A stretch of 64,000 nucleotides of DNA from JAEUHM01 sp964538625 (lineage in GTDB: Bacteria > Verrucomicrobiota > Verrucomicrobiia > Verrucomicrobiales > Verrucomicrobiaceae), in the NCBI GenBank assembly GCA_964538625.1, contig CAZIGH010000013.1, positions 35,252 to 99,251 of the forward strand, read 5' to 3'. The notes under the pieces are model-generated. The model was not told the origin of the DNA, ran no database searches, and saw only the letters and a list, made by a program, of their open reading frames with translations. Position numbers and translations under genes: made by a program. This document shows positions 51,800 to 61,374 of the stretch, piece after piece. Numbering within the stretch: the first letter of the stretch is position 1; each line of letters opens with the position of its first letter.

Positions 51800-53332
51800 T
51801 CAGAAGTCCAGGAAGATTTCCGCCCTGCGATTTCTTGAGCGTCCCTCGGGATCGTCTGAGCCATCGGCTTTTTGGTTGGGACTCAGTGGCACTGCCTTGC
51901 CCATGCCTTCCGTCACCACTTGATCTGCGGCTACGCCCAGGGCTGCAAGCTGCTCTTTGACTGTCTTGGCGCGCGCTTGCGAGAGACGGAGATTGTAATC
52001 ATCGGTTCCCATGGCATCGGTGTGGCCTGTGATGTAGAGCTTGCGCTTGGAGTCAGACTTCAGCATTTCAGCTACGATAGCAAGCTGCTTCTGCGCCCGA
52101 GGGTGCAGCTCGGCCTGGTCGTATTCGAAGTAAAGCGCCAGCGACTCCCCACCTTTGGGATTCTGCACGATTGGCGTGTAAGGCACTCCCAACTTCGAGG
52201 CTGCCTGGGCAAATGATCCAAGCAAGTCGGAGAGGTTCAGCCCGACCACCTGCCACGGGGACTGCTCCGTCTGCCGTTGAAGCTCCACGCCGAACTCGGT
52301 GCTCTGCTGTAGGCTCTCTGACTCCACCTGAGCGATGACCCAGGAGACATTAGGACTCGCCACAGTGATGATGAGTGGCTTGCTTTGCTTCAGTGTGTAT
52401 TTGCCTTCTTCAAAGACGATGCACAGACCGGCGAGCTTCTCCGGGGGAACCTTGGTTTCATCGATCACTTGGCGAGCCGAACTGAAGTCATGATTGAGCA
52501 GTGAGGTGACGAACCCACTGGCAAAACCCAGTGCATCCGCATGTTCCTCTACTACAAACAGCGGGGTGCCGCCTTTCTTTGCGGTTGGTGCCGCAGCCCC
52601 GGCTGTGCCAGTGGCGGCCGCTGCCGCTGAAGCTGGGGCCGTGCTCGGTGCGGCGGGGGGGGATGGCATGGCTTTCAGGGCTTCCGCTACCATGGGTTCC
52701 AGCTCTTTGGGCAGGCGCAGCTGGGTGATCTTCCAGCCGGTTTTAGCATCTCGCTCCACATCGAACTGGAGGCTGAGAGAGGGCAGGGACTCACCCGGCT
52801 TGATCAGTGGAATCGAGAGCCGCGTGGCATCTCCCACTTGCCCGAGGATCTTCACTTGATCCTCCGGGCCGACCTTGTAGCCCATTTCTTTGAACAGCTT
52901 CTCCAGAATGGCTTTCGCTGCTGCTTCTTGGTCTGGATCACCCATGGAGGCGATCTTGGCGGCTTGCTCTAGGTCACCGCCTGCAAGCGCCTTGGCCATT
53001 TGCGAGCCGAGGTCACCCGGCCTTGCGAACCCGAAGGTCTGAGGCTGGGGTGCCCCAGGCGGCGGCGTTGAGGAGGGCACCGACGGAGTGGCAGGTAAGG
53101 TCTTTGGCTCGGTCGGAGGTGCTACGACCACTGGAGGAGGTGAACCGGGCTGAGAGGGCGCTGGTGCAGCAGCCACCGGGGTAGGGGAGCCTTGCGTAGG
53201 GTTGCCGAGTTTTCGCTTCGTAAATAGGAAGAAAATGGCCGCACTGAGCAGCAAGGCACTGAGGATCACCAAGACTGGTGCTTTGCTGTTGCCTGCTTGG
53301 AGGCGGAGTCGCTCTGGCTTGGGGAAGTTCAC
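51800..53332 (-). CDS. OmpA-family protein with long proline-rich linker
   Basis: About 510 residues from the GTG at 53330-53332; no good ATG is available, and a longer frame to 53491 overlaps the MFS gene. A transmembrane helix follows at once (VLVILSALLLSAAIFFLFTK), then a Pro/Ala/Ser linker (PTPVAAAPAPSQPGSPPPVV). The centre has roughly 250 residues with no recognised domain. The C-terminal OmpA/MotB-like domain (YFEYDQAELHPRAQKQLAIV, ITGHTDAMGTDDYNLRLSQARAKTVKEQL, SRNRRAEIFLDF) binds peptidoglycan. The whole would bridge membrane and cell wall. Start codon uncertain. Confidence 0.8.
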   Translation of the reverse strand: MNFPKPERLRLQAGNSKAPVLVILSALLLSAAIFFLFTKRKLGNPTQGSPTPVAAAPAPSQPGSPPPVVVAPPTEPKTLPATPSVPSSTPPPGAPQPQTFGFARPGDLGSQMAKALAGGDLEQAAKIASMGDPDQEAAAKAILEKLFKEMGYKVGPEDQVKILGQVGDATRLSIPLIKPGESLPSLSLQFDVERDAKTGWKITQLRLPKELEPMVAEALKAMPSPPAAPSTAPASAAAAATGTAGAAAPTAKKGGTPLFVVEEHADALGFASGFVTSLLNHDFSSARQVIDETKVPPEKLAGLCIVFEEGKYTLKQSKPLIITVASPNVSWVIAQVESESLQQSTEFGVELQRQTEQSPWQVVGLNLSDLLGSFAQAASKLGVPYTPIVQNPKGGESLALYFEYDQAELHPRAQKQLAIVAEMLKSDSKRKLYITGHTDAMGTDDYNLRLSQARAKTVKEQLAALGVAADQVVTEGMGKAVPLSPNQKADGSDDPEGRSRNRRAEIFLDF

Positions 53333-53393
53333 GGACGAGTTGTGAGGGTACGTGGCATTTGTCGCCTGTCGTAGCGCCGCCGCAAGCCCATTC

Positions 53394-54602
53394 TCAAGAG
53401 CTTGTGTTTGATCGCACTTTCGGCCAAAGCAGGGCCAGTGCCAGAACTCCCACAAGCGGCACCAGACCGGCCACGGCCATGCCCATGTCATAAGACTTGG
53501 TCTGGTCCACCACTCGCCCGAAGAGTGGATGCAACGGCGAGGTCACCGCCCATACCCACATGCTCAGAAGTCCGGTCAGCTTACCCACGTGCTGGTCTGA
53601 AAGCTCCTGCACGAAGCTGTAGTAGCAGGGGAACAGCCCCAGCGCGCCCATGCCTACCAGGAGGATCACCCCCAAAAGAAGCGGCCCCTGGGAAAGTTGA
53701 GGTATCAAGACAGACAGCGAAGTGAAGCCACAGCAGATGAGATACACTCTGCGTTTCGAATCATGCGCACTGAAGCCGCGCTTTGCTAACCACAGGGAAA
53801 GCACGCCTGCCAAGATGCAACCCACATCGGTGGCCAGGTAATACACTGAGTTAAAACCCAGTGCCATAGTCTCGCTATACCCGCGGCCCTCCTGAAGAAA
53901 CTTCGGCAGCCAGACGCGGAAGAAGTGCCAGCAAATCTGAATGCCCAGCAGCAAAATGGCCACCGCCCAGAACTTGCCGCCTCGCAGCACCGGCCATACG
54001 GAGCCGCCGCTGGTCGTGGCCACCACTGGCAGGTCTGACCTGCGCACCGCCAGAAACCAAACCGCAATCCACAAAATCCCCACCGCTGCCACCACTTGAA
54101 AGGCATACCTCCACGTCGTGATGTCATCCGTCATCAACCACAGCATGAAAGGCGGCGTGAGCACGGCCCCTACGGAAGCACCACTTTGCAGCACGCTGTT
54201 GCCCATCGTGCGCTCCCCCGCCTTGAGCAGCAGTGCAGTCGTCTTCAAAGCGCAGGGCCAGTGGCCTGCCTCAAACAGCCCCAGTACCACTCGACACCAC
54301 AGCAAGCTCTCTGCCGATCCAGCCGAGCCAGATGCCCAGCCTGCTGCCGACCACCCGAACAGAACCGCAGGATACAGCCACCACACGCTCACCCGATCCG
54401 CCAGCAACCCGAAGAGAAGGGAGCCTGCCGCAAATGCCCAGCCAAACCCAAGCTCCAGTTGGCCGTACTGCTCATCGGACAACCCGAACTCCTGCGTGAT
54501 CCGCGTGGCCGCATTGGCCAGGGTCATCCGGTCCATGTAGTTGATCGTCGTCGCCAGAAGCAGCAGCCCGCAGATCCACCATTTTCGTTCAATCCCAAAC
54601 AT
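53394..54602 (-). CDS. MFS transporter, anion:cation symporter-like (sugar acid)
   Basis: 402 residues from the ATG ending at 54602 (MFGIERKW); an upstream ATG six codons earlier is possible. Twelve hydrophobic segments are visible, with WICGLLLLATTINYMDRMTLANAATRI at the start and FGWAFAAGSLLFGLLADR as the MFS motif A region. VVLGLFEAGHWPCALK resembles the ACS (ExuT/GudP-like) subfamily, which carries hexuronates and related acids. It starts 63 bp from the start of the divergent sulfatase gene. Confidence 0.88.
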   Translation of the reverse strand: MFGIERKWWICGLLLLATTINYMDRMTLANAATRITQEFGLSDEQYGQLELGFGWAFAAGSLLFGLLADRVSVWWLYPAVLFGWSAAGWASGSAGSAESLLWCRVVLGLFEAGHWPCALKTTALLLKAGERTMGNSVLQSGASVGAVLTPPFMLWLMTDDITTWRYAFQVVAAVGILWIAVWFLAVRRSDLPVVATTSGGSVWPVLRGGKFWAVAILLLGIQICWHFFRVWLPKFLQEGRGYSETMALGFNSVYYLATDVGCILAGVLSLWLAKRGFSAHDSKRRVYLICCGFTSLSVLIPQLSQGPLLLGVILLVGMGALGLFPCYYSFVQELSDQHVGKLTGLLSMWVWAVTSPLHPLFGRVVDQTKSYDMGMAVAGLVPLVGVLALALLWPKVRSNTSS

Positions 54603-54665
54603 TCCCTCAAGTCTGGGCACTCAACCCATTGAAAGCAAGCCCCGCCTGCCATCGTCATCACCTGC

Positions 54666-56009
54666 ATGAAATGGATTATCGCTCTGCTGGCCTGTGTATT
54701 GAATCCCTTCCAGGCAGATGCCGTCCAGCCAAACTTCGTCTTCATCCTCATCGACGACCTCGGGCGGGCGGATGTCGGTTACAACGGCGGCCAAGTGCCC
54801 ACACCGCACATTGACGCCCTGGCAAAGGAAGGCATCATCCTCGACGCGCATTACGTGGCCCCCGTATGCAGTCCCACCCGGGCCGGCCTGCTTACCGGGC
54901 GGTACTGGAGCCGCTTCGGCGTCACCACGCCTACAAACGAGCAGGTGCTGGCCTTTGAGACCTTCACCCTTCCGCGTGCCTTGCAGTCCGTCGGCTATGC
55001 CACCGCTCTCATCGGCAAGTGGCATCTCGGCTCCCTCCCAGAGCAGGGGCCCAACCGCTTCGGGTTTGACCACAGCTACGGTTCCCTCGCGGGCGGCGTA
55101 GGCCCCTATGACCACTTCTACAAGCAGGGTCCATACTCCACCACTTGGCATAGGAATGGCCGACTGCTCACGGAGACCGGCCATGTCACCACCCTGCTCA
55201 CGGACGAGGCCTGCCGGTGGATCGGTGCCCAGGGCGCACGTCCCTTCTTTCTCTACCTTCCCTACACAGCCGTCCATCTGCCAGTGAAGGAGCCAGAGGA
55301 GATCTTGAAACGTGTGCCTGCAGCCATCACCGATGCCGTAGCCCGGCATTACGCAGCCTGCCTGATCCACCTTGATGACTCCATAGGCCGCATCATCCGA
55401 GCGCTCGAGAACACTGGCAAAAGGCAAAACACCCTCATTGTCTTCAGCTCGGACAACGGAGGTTCCAACGCCGAAAACGCAGACCCGAAGTATCCGCCAG
55501 ACGACTACCCGAGAGGGCGACTGCCCGGCAGCAACCAACCCTTCCGAGGAGAGAAAGGCACGCCCTATGAGGGAGGCATCCGCGTGGCTGCCTTCGCCAA
55601 CTGGCCTGGCAAACTCAAGCCCACTGTGTTGAAGACACCCGTTCACATCATCGACTGGATGCCCACCCTCTGCCACCTCGCCGGAGTCACACCACCGGAT
55701 GACACACGCTGGGATGGCATCAACCTCTGGCCTCACCTCGCCGGGAGTCCCGCCCCGCCCGAGCGCCCACTTTACAACGTCAGCCCCAGTTGGAAGTCCC
55801 GCGTCGTCCACCTGGGAGAATGGAAACTCATCGAAAACTCAAAGGCCAAAGACCAGACCGCGCATGAACTCTATCACCTCACGAGCGACCCTGCCGAAAC
55901 CACCAACCTCGCCGCACTGAAGCCCGAGATCCTCGCCAAGCTTCAAAAGGCCATGAAAGACCTTTCTGGTGCCGACCGCGACCGCGCACTGCCAAAGTTC
56001 CAAAACTGA
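54666..56009 (+). CDS. Secreted sulfatase (arylsulfatase-type)
   Basis: 447 residues with a leader (MKWIIALLACVLNPFQADA). The active motif CSPTR begins at Cys68, in the usual context HYVAPVCSPTRAGLLTGRY. Metal residues lie in FVFILIDDLGRADVG and IVFSSDNGGSNAEN. IGKWHLG is conserved. It is divergent from the MFS transporter at 63 bp, suggesting import of the released uronic acid or sugar. It resembles arylsulfatase B/N-acetylgalactosamine sulfatases; the substrate is not determined. Confidence 0.95.
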   Translation: MKWIIALLACVLNPFQADAVQPNFVFILIDDLGRADVGYNGGQVPTPHIDALAKEGIILDAHYVAPVCSPTRAGLLTGRYWSRFGVTTPTNEQVLAFETFTLPRALQSVGYATALIGKWHLGSLPEQGPNRFGFDHSYGSLAGGVGPYDHFYKQGPYSTTWHRNGRLLTETGHVTTLLTDEACRWIGAQGARPFFLYLPYTAVHLPVKEPEEILKRVPAAITDAVARHYAACLIHLDDSIGRIIRALENTGKRQNTLIVFSSDNGGSNAENADPKYPPDDYPRGRLPGSNQPFRGEKGTPYEGGIRVAAFANWPGKLKPTVLKTPVHIIDWMPTLCHLAGVTPPDDTRWDGINLWPHLAGSPAPPERPLYNVSPSWKSRVVHLGEWKLIENSKAKDQTAHELYHLTSDPAETTNLAALKPEILAKLQKAMKDLSGADRDRALPKFQN

Positions 56010-56034
56010 TTCCAGAAGCCAATGTCGAAACAAG

Positions 56035-56111
56035 TGGCGCACCCGTCAGGATTCGAACCTGAAACCTTCTGATCCGTAGTCAGATGCTCTAATCCGTTGA
56101 GCTACGGGTGC
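56035..56111 (-). tRNA. tRNA-Arg (anticodon ACG)
   Basis: On the minus strand the sequence folds as a cloverleaf: acceptor GCACCCG/CGGGTGC, anticodon stem TCTGA/TCAGA with loop CTACGGA, T arm ending in TTCGAAT. The anticodon ACG is read as ICG after deamination and serves CGU/CGC/CGA. CCA is encoded at the 3' end (56035-56037 as TGG on the plus strand). Confidence 0.97.
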
Positions 56112-56162
56112 GTTTCCCGCCGCCTTCTGCGAAAGCTGTGCGGAAGGGGAGACTAACCTTCG

Positions 56163-56831
56163 TCACTGCGTTGTCAAACTTTGAGAACAAGTTTTTGCAT
56201 TCGCACCACGACATCGGTGCATTTGATCTGCTGCTACCATCCCAGCGAGCAATCCGGCCGTATGGCCAAGCCACGACACACCCTCTTTCAGAGTGAACAG
56301 AGCGGATCCCAGCCCACCATACAAAAGCAGCACCACCACTCCCACCGCTACCCACGCAGGTCGCCGCGTGATCCAGGCCCGCATCAGCAGGAAGCCAAAG
56401 CAGCCATACACCACATTGCTCGAGCCCAGATACACCGAGCCAGCGGCCCCGAATAGCCAGACGATGACACCGCTGACGAGCACGATGATGACCAGAGCTT
56501 TCCAGAATCTCCGTGCTCCCTCCACCAGCATCAGAGAAGCCAGCACCAGCAGCGGCAGCGTATTCGCCGCCAGGTGCTGAAAGTTCACATGCAGCAGCGG
56601 CGCGAGCAGCACGCCCGGCAGTCCCTGTATCTGGCGAGGAAAAATGCCAAACCGATCCAGACCCGGAGGAAAGAGATGCCGCAACATCACGTCCGCCAAC
56701 TCCAAACTCCACAGCACCACTAGGATCACTCCCAGTGTCACTCCCTGCAGCCGCACTTGCTGACGCCAGTCGATTCGAGGTAGCTGGTTCACCCGTGCAT
56801 GATGCCCCGTGCCGCGCCGGGTGCAACCCAT
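56163..56831 (-). CDS. Rhomboid-family intramembrane serine protease
   Basis: 222 residues. Six hydrophobic segments are visible, with an N-terminal basic cytoplasmic stretch. The HVNFQHLAANTLPLLVLASLMLVEG region is the characteristic N-terminal rhomboid loop. Catalytic Ser lies in YLGSSNVVYGCFGFLL (GxS motif, in a GSSN variant) and catalytic His in WLGHTAGLLAGM. It cleaves transmembrane substrates. The alternative GSSN context resembles mitochondrial or chloroplast-like rhomboids and is not the usual GASG. It ends 4 bp before the fusion gene's stop, counted on the minus strand, and its start is 3 bp from that gene's stop. Confidence 0.9.
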   Translation of the reverse strand: MGCTRRGTGHHARVNQLPRIDWRQQVRLQGVTLGVILVVLWSLELADVMLRHLFPPGLDRFGIFPRQIQGLPGVLLAPLLHVNFQHLAANTLPLLVLASLMLVEGARRFWKALVIIVLVSGVIVWLFGAAGSVYLGSSNVVYGCFGFLLMRAWITRRPAWVAVGVVVLLLYGGLGSALFTLKEGVSWLGHTAGLLAGMVAADQMHRCRGANAKTCSQSLTTQ

Positions 56832-56834
56832 GCT

Positions 56835-59117
56835 TCAGACGAGCCGGGCAAAGCCGGTCGGCGGGACTTCAACATCCAGTATCGGCTCCTTTTCCATACG
56901 GCTGAACGTTTCATCCATGGCCTCCAAGAGAGCACTCACCATGGAGGCGTCGTGTGACCACGTGACATACAGCTGACCAGAGACCATGAACCCGCGGGCG
57001 AGTAGGTGACGGATCATCAGGGTTTTCACGGCTGGAATCCCAAACCCTAGGGCAGGTGCGCTGGGCATCCCTGTCACTCTCACCTCCAGGGCTGGATGTC
57101 GCGCGGCCAACTGCTTCAGTCCGGTCTGCAATACCTCTCCTAGCCTCCAGACATGCTCATAAACGGTCTCGCGCCTCATTTTGCGAATGCAGGCCAGTGA
57201 TGCCGCAGCGCCCACGCCGTCCGTCCAGTAGCTGCTGGAGATGAAGCTGGCATTGGCCGCGTCCATCACTTCCTCCTGGCCTACCACGGCGGCAGCTGGG
57301 TATCCGTTGCTCATGGCCTTGGCATACACCACTAGGTCGGGCACGATGCCCAGCTGACCAGCCGCACCCGGAAAGCCGAACCGCCAGCCGCTCGTGACCT
57401 CATCCAGCACAAACACCGCGCCTGCCGCTCGACAGGCTGACATGACCAGCGGGAGAAAGCCATCCCTCGGAAACTCGCTGCGCATAGGTTCCATCACCAC
57501 GGCAGCGAGTCGGCCATCCAGCCGCTGAAGTGCCTCTTGGAACGACGCGCTGTCGTTGAACCGAAACGGCACCGCCGTTCCTGCCAACTCGCGCGGCACG
57601 CCCGCAGGGGCAAGGCCGGGAAGCAGATGCCCGTCGAGAGCGGAATCATCGGCCAGATTGGCAGCCAAGTACCAATCGTTCCAGCCGTGGTAACCGCAGA
57701 ACGCCACTCCGCTCCTCCCAGTCGCCGCGCGCGCGATGCGCACCGCTAGACCCAGCGCCTCACCTCCACCCCGGGCATACCGAACCTTCCCAGCCCATGG
57801 ATGCAGGGCCAGGAGTTCATCTGCCAGGATCACTTCGTCTGGGGATGCCAGCGTGCAATAGCTGCCCAGGTTCACCCGTCGTTTCACGGCATCGTTCACC
57901 TCATCATCTGCATGGCCAAGAAGAATGGCTCCTACGCCACCCGTGAAATCTAGGTATCGCTTTCCATCCAGATCCCAGATGTGTGCGCCCTTGGCCCGGG
58001 AAAAGTAAGAGGGCCACGTGGCTTCGTCGAAGACGTGGGCACGCTTGGACAGCAAGCCCGTCCCACACGAAATCTTCTCTTTTGCCTCATGCCACAACTT
58101 GGGGCCAGAACCCTCGGTCCGCCGCAGTCCCAGCAGCCGCAGTGCGTTGTTGCGAAAGAGGTCCTCCACATCGCTCTCGTTCATGCCCGCGTCCTCACAG
58201 GCTTCTCGAAGACAGAGCAGGGATTCGATTCCCACCGTGGTGTAGTTCCCAAAGACCGTCAGATTCTCCGTACCCAGTTCCGGGTGAATCCAGGTGAATC
58301 CATCACCTTGTGTCACGCAAGTGCCCCTCAGCTCGCTCACCATGTAGTCGCTGCCCCAGAGAACCCGGCGTGGCCCCAGTATCTCCAGCGCTGCCCGAAA
58401 GGCACTGGCCTGGGTCACCGCAGAGGTGTCCACGACCACGTTCTCCAAGTCTTCCACGGCATGCAGTCCCTCACGTGCGTGACGATAGTTGAACGACCGT
58501 GCCACGTGCGCCAGCACCAAGCGGCAGCGCGGATACCTCGTGCAGAGACGCCGTATCACCGTTACGTTTCGCTCGTCAGTGATGCCGCCAGCCAGCATGA
58601 TGTGCAGCATCAGCACCCCATCGTGATCGTGGCAAGCCTCCCACATCCACTCCGGAGCGAAGGATTCGATCTCCGCCTCCCGCGTATCAGGCACGTCTGC
58701 ATACATCCGGTATGGCTTGATGCCGACAAAGCTCCTCTCCGTGAGCAACCGCCGCACTTCAGCCCTGTCATCGCCCGGTGCGGCGAGCACCAGAGCACGC
58801 GAATCCCCGGCACCCTCCACGTGAGAGCGCACCCACTCATTCTCACCCGCTCTGTCATTGCCTGTGCTGGGGAAGCCAAAAAACAAGCCATCCACCTTAC
58901 GGCCCGGCATCCAGTTCTTCATCGCTGCCTGAAACTCAGGCATGCCGTAGCCACGGTTTTCTTCTAGAAACACGGGCCGCCGACCTCGCGCGAAGTGCCG
59001 AGTGTGGAACAGATGAGCGTGAACGTCGAAGACCTGGTTAGGCACAAAGCCATCCAGCGCCTTCTCCAGCAGACGTTCATCGCTCTCGGTGAGATGCGTG
59101 ACAAGACAGAGAGACAT
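56835..59117 (-). CDS. Amidohydrolase / class III aminotransferase fusion
   Basis: 760 residues from the ATG ending at 59117. The N-terminal ~330 residues form an amidohydrolase-type TIM barrel: VFDVHAHLFHTRHF (HxH), CRLVLAHVARSF and ILGPRRVLWGSDYMV, the pattern of amidohydrolase_2 decarboxylases. The C-terminal ~390 residues form a class III aminotransferase or glutamate-1-semialdehyde aminomutase-like domain: YLDFTGGVGAILLGHADDEV, GVAFCGYHGWNDWY, VFVLDEVTSGWRFG and the Schiff-base lysine in VVYAKAMSNGYPAA near residue 600. I know of no common protein with this fusion. The rhomboid gene follows on the same strand 3 bp downstream. Confidence 0.9.
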   Translation of the reverse strand: MSLCLVTHLTESDERLLEKALDGFVPNQVFDVHAHLFHTRHFARGRRPVFLEENRGYGMPEFQAAMKNWMPGRKVDGLFFGFPSTGNDRAGENEWVRSHVEGAGDSRALVLAAPGDDRAEVRRLLTERSFVGIKPYRMYADVPDTREAEIESFAPEWMWEACHDHDGVLMLHIMLAGGITDERNVTVIRRLCTRYPRCRLVLAHVARSFNYRHAREGLHAVEDLENVVVDTSAVTQASAFRAALEILGPRRVLWGSDYMVSELRGTCVTQGDGFTWIHPELGTENLTVFGNYTTVGIESLLCLREACEDAGMNESDVEDLFRNNALRLLGLRRTEGSGPKLWHEAKEKISCGTGLLSKRAHVFDEATWPSYFSRAKGAHIWDLDGKRYLDFTGGVGAILLGHADDEVNDAVKRRVNLGSYCTLASPDEVILADELLALHPWAGKVRYARGGGEALGLAVRIARAATGRSGVAFCGYHGWNDWYLAANLADDSALDGHLLPGLAPAGVPRELAGTAVPFRFNDSASFQEALQRLDGRLAAVVMEPMRSEFPRDGFLPLVMSACRAAGAVFVLDEVTSGWRFGFPGAAGQLGIVPDLVVYAKAMSNGYPAAAVVGQEEVMDAANASFISSSYWTDGVGAAASLACIRKMRRETVYEHVWRLGEVLQTGLKQLAARHPALEVRVTGMPSAPALGFGIPAVKTLMIRHLLARGFMVSGQLYVTWSHDASMVSALLEAMDETFSRMEKEPILDVEVPPTGFARLV

Positions 59118-59203
59118 GCGCCAGTCATGGCTCAGTCCTCACGGTCCTGCCAAACTGGTCTGCTGGATCGCTTCGCAGACCAGGCGCGTGAAGCGCGGTC
59201 GGC

Positions 59204-59728
59204 TCAGGACTTGCCGCCCAAAAGGCCACCGAGCATGCCGCCCAGCCCCCCTCCACCCGCGCCACCCAAAAGATCACCCAGACCACCGCCCTTCATAAGG
59301 CTCGCTATGGCTGCCTCAAGGCCGGAACCCTGAGCCGTTTCAGGGTTCACCTTGCCATCCGGAGTGAGCTTGTCGATCAAACCAGGAAGCAGCGTCGCCA
59401 GAAGCGGCAGCACGGCTTTCAGGTCAATGCCCATGGCCTGCGCGGCACTCGCTGCCTGTCCTGCACCGCCGCCAAGCGCCCGGTCCAAGTCATCGGCACT
59501 CACTGGCTGGTTCTCGCCAGTTCCCACCCATGAGGCGAACTGTTCACCCAGGCCACTTTGCTGGAACTTCTGTTGCAGCCCCTCTATCCCGCCCATGCTG
59601 CTGATGACGCCGCTCAAAGATGAAGCAAGGTCCGCCTTACCGCTGAGCACGTCCGACATGATGGCGCCCAGTCCGTCTGCATTTTGACCGCCGAGAAGTT
59701 TGCCCGCGAGTGAATCAAAGAGTCCCAT
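59204..59728 (-). CDS. YidB/DUF937-family protein
   Basis: 174 residues from the ATG ending at 59728. The DUF937 pattern is seen: MGLFDSLAGKLLGGQNADG, LLQKFQQSGLGEQFASWVGTGENQPVSADDLDRALG. The C-terminal part is Gly-rich with repeats of GGLLGG. Function unknown; conserved in bacteria. It is upstream of the fusion gene on the same strand, 86 bp away. Confidence 0.85.
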   Translation of the reverse strand: MGLFDSLAGKLLGGQNADGLGAIMSDVLSGKADLASSLSGVISSMGGIEGLQQKFQQSGLGEQFASWVGTGENQPVSADDLDRALGGGAGQAASAAQAMGIDLKAVLPLLATLLPGLIDKLTPDGKVNPETAQGSGLEAAIASLMKGGGLGDLLGGAGGGGLGGMLGGLLGGKS

Positions 59729-59827
59729 AAAGAATGTGAAGCGTGAAGGTTGAGTTTGAGACAGCGCCGGGAGTCCGCCTTGGACAGAGGGAGCACCGCG
59801 CCCCCTCTTATGCAAGCATGGATTTTC

Positions 59828-61264
59828 TCAGAGCCGCTTCACCTTGAAACTGCGGAAGGCGACCGGGTCACTGTGCCCTGCGAATCCGATGTGACCAGAG
59901 CGGCGGTCCAGTCCCTTCGGCGGATGCTTGATCTGGGAACGGTCAAAGGTGTCGATGTCCGCATCCAGGATGGTCGTGCCATTCAGGGTGACCTTGATTC
60001 TCTGGCCCTGCACTTCGATCTCCTGGAAGTTCCACTCTCCAGCAGGGCGCAGGTAACCGTGCTTGGCTCCCACGCAGTGATAGATGGACCCATGATACTG
60101 GTAAGGCTCCAGCCCGGGCTTGCCGGCGGCCGCCTGCTTCGCATTGTAACCATCGCTGTCAATGACCTGCAGCTCCAGTCCGTCAGAGGCTGACTTCCCA
60201 TCCAGCGGTGTGCGAATGGCGATGCCGTTGTTCCCGGCGGGCGGCAGCTTGAACTCCACCCGCAGCTTGAAGTTCTCGTACTCCTCCATGCTCAGCAGGT
60301 CTCCACCTTTGCCTGGCTTGCAAAGGATCTGACCATCCTTCACCTCATAACTGTCCACCGCACCCTGCCAGTTGCTCAGGTCCCTGCCGTTGATGAGCTC
60401 CTGGTAGCCCTCTGCATCCCGAGCGGCCAACTCCTTGTTAGCCTCCTCGGCGCTGATTTCACGAATGAATACGTTCCGCCAGCGGATCTCACTGCCGTGG
60501 GTCTGAAGCTGAATCGGACCTTTAGGGAAGGCTGGGTCTTTCATCCACCCGTTGGGCTTCTTCTCCTCAGCCTTCGTTTCGCCTGCCTTGGGCGTGGCGT
60601 AGGCCAGGTAGCCCGCCTTGCGATTGGCGAAGAAGTTTTCCAGCACCGCATTGTCCACCACCACTTCACCGTTGAAGACGATCGTCACTCGCTCGCCGAT
60701 CATCTTGATCTTGAACTGGTTCCATTCCCCCAGCGGCTTGTCCATGCGCTTGAGCGGATCCTTGCCCGGCGCTCCCTTGCTGTTGTTCCAAAGACCGCCT
60801 GAACCCATCGCACGCCCAAGTCCTTTCGGATCCTCTTCATTCGGATCCCAAATTTGAACCTGCGGGATGCCGCGCAAATACACGCCGCTGTCACCCAGCG
60901 GCAGCGCTTTGTATTCCACCCACAGCTCAAAGTCGCCATAGTCCTTGTCCGTGGTCAGATAGAGTCCCTTGCCATCATTGACCAGCTCGCCGTTCTCCAC
61001 TTTCCAGTGGGCGTTGATATGGTCGCCCTTGTCCACGCCTTTGGCGTCCAGCAGACCGCCCTCGATGGACTTCTTCTTGTAATCCGCCTTTTCCTCCTCG
61101 CTCATGGCCCAGAGTTCACTGGGATCACGCGTACCCCAGCCATACCAGCCCGAGAGGTCCTTGCCATTAAACAACGCGGTGAAGCCCTCCGGGGGATTGG
61201 GTGAATCTGCACGGGCGATGCCGAGACTGAGGAGAACAGCGGCCAAAGTGATGGTTGGTTTCAT
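59828..61264 (-). CDS. Secreted protein with two DUF1080 domains
   Basis: 478 residues starting at the ATG ending at 61264, giving the leader MKPTITLAAVLLSLGIARA. The first DUF1080 domain begins at about residue 24 (FTALFNGKDLSGWYGWG), the second at about residue 298 (GYQELINGRDLSNWQGAV), each with the strand pattern NGEVVV / RVEFKL and an R/H-rich end (GSEIRWRNVFIRE and GFAGHSDPVAFRSFKVK). The two-domain form is typical of Verrucomicrobia/Planctomycetes and probably acts on 3-keto-disaccharides in the periplasm (inference). Confidence 0.92.
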   Translation of the reverse strand: MKPTITLAAVLLSLGIARADSPNPPEGFTALFNGKDLSGWYGWGTRDPSELWAMSEEEKADYKKKSIEGGLLDAKGVDKGDHINAHWKVENGELVNDGKGLYLTTDKDYGDFELWVEYKALPLGDSGVYLRGIPQVQIWDPNEEDPKGLGRAMGSGGLWNNSKGAPGKDPLKRMDKPLGEWNQFKIKMIGERVTIVFNGEVVVDNAVLENFFANRKAGYLAYATPKAGETKAEEKKPNGWMKDPAFPKGPIQLQTHGSEIRWRNVFIREISAEEANKELAARDAEGYQELINGRDLSNWQGAVDSYEVKDGQILCKPGKGGDLLSMEEYENFKLRVEFKLPPAGNNGIAIRTPLDGKSASDGLELQVIDSDGYNAKQAAAGKPGLEPYQYHGSIYHCVGAKHGYLRPAGEWNFQEIEVQGQRIKVTLNGTTILDADIDTFDRSQIKHPPKGLDRRSGHIGFAGHSDPVAFRSFKVKRL

Positions 61265-61374
61265 GATGGATTGGGAAGAAAACGGAAACCACCAAACGCA
61301 CACACAGACCATGGTTCTTGCGTCAGTTGCAAAACCATTGGAATCCAGCCCTGAACCGTCTCTCTTGGCAGCAC

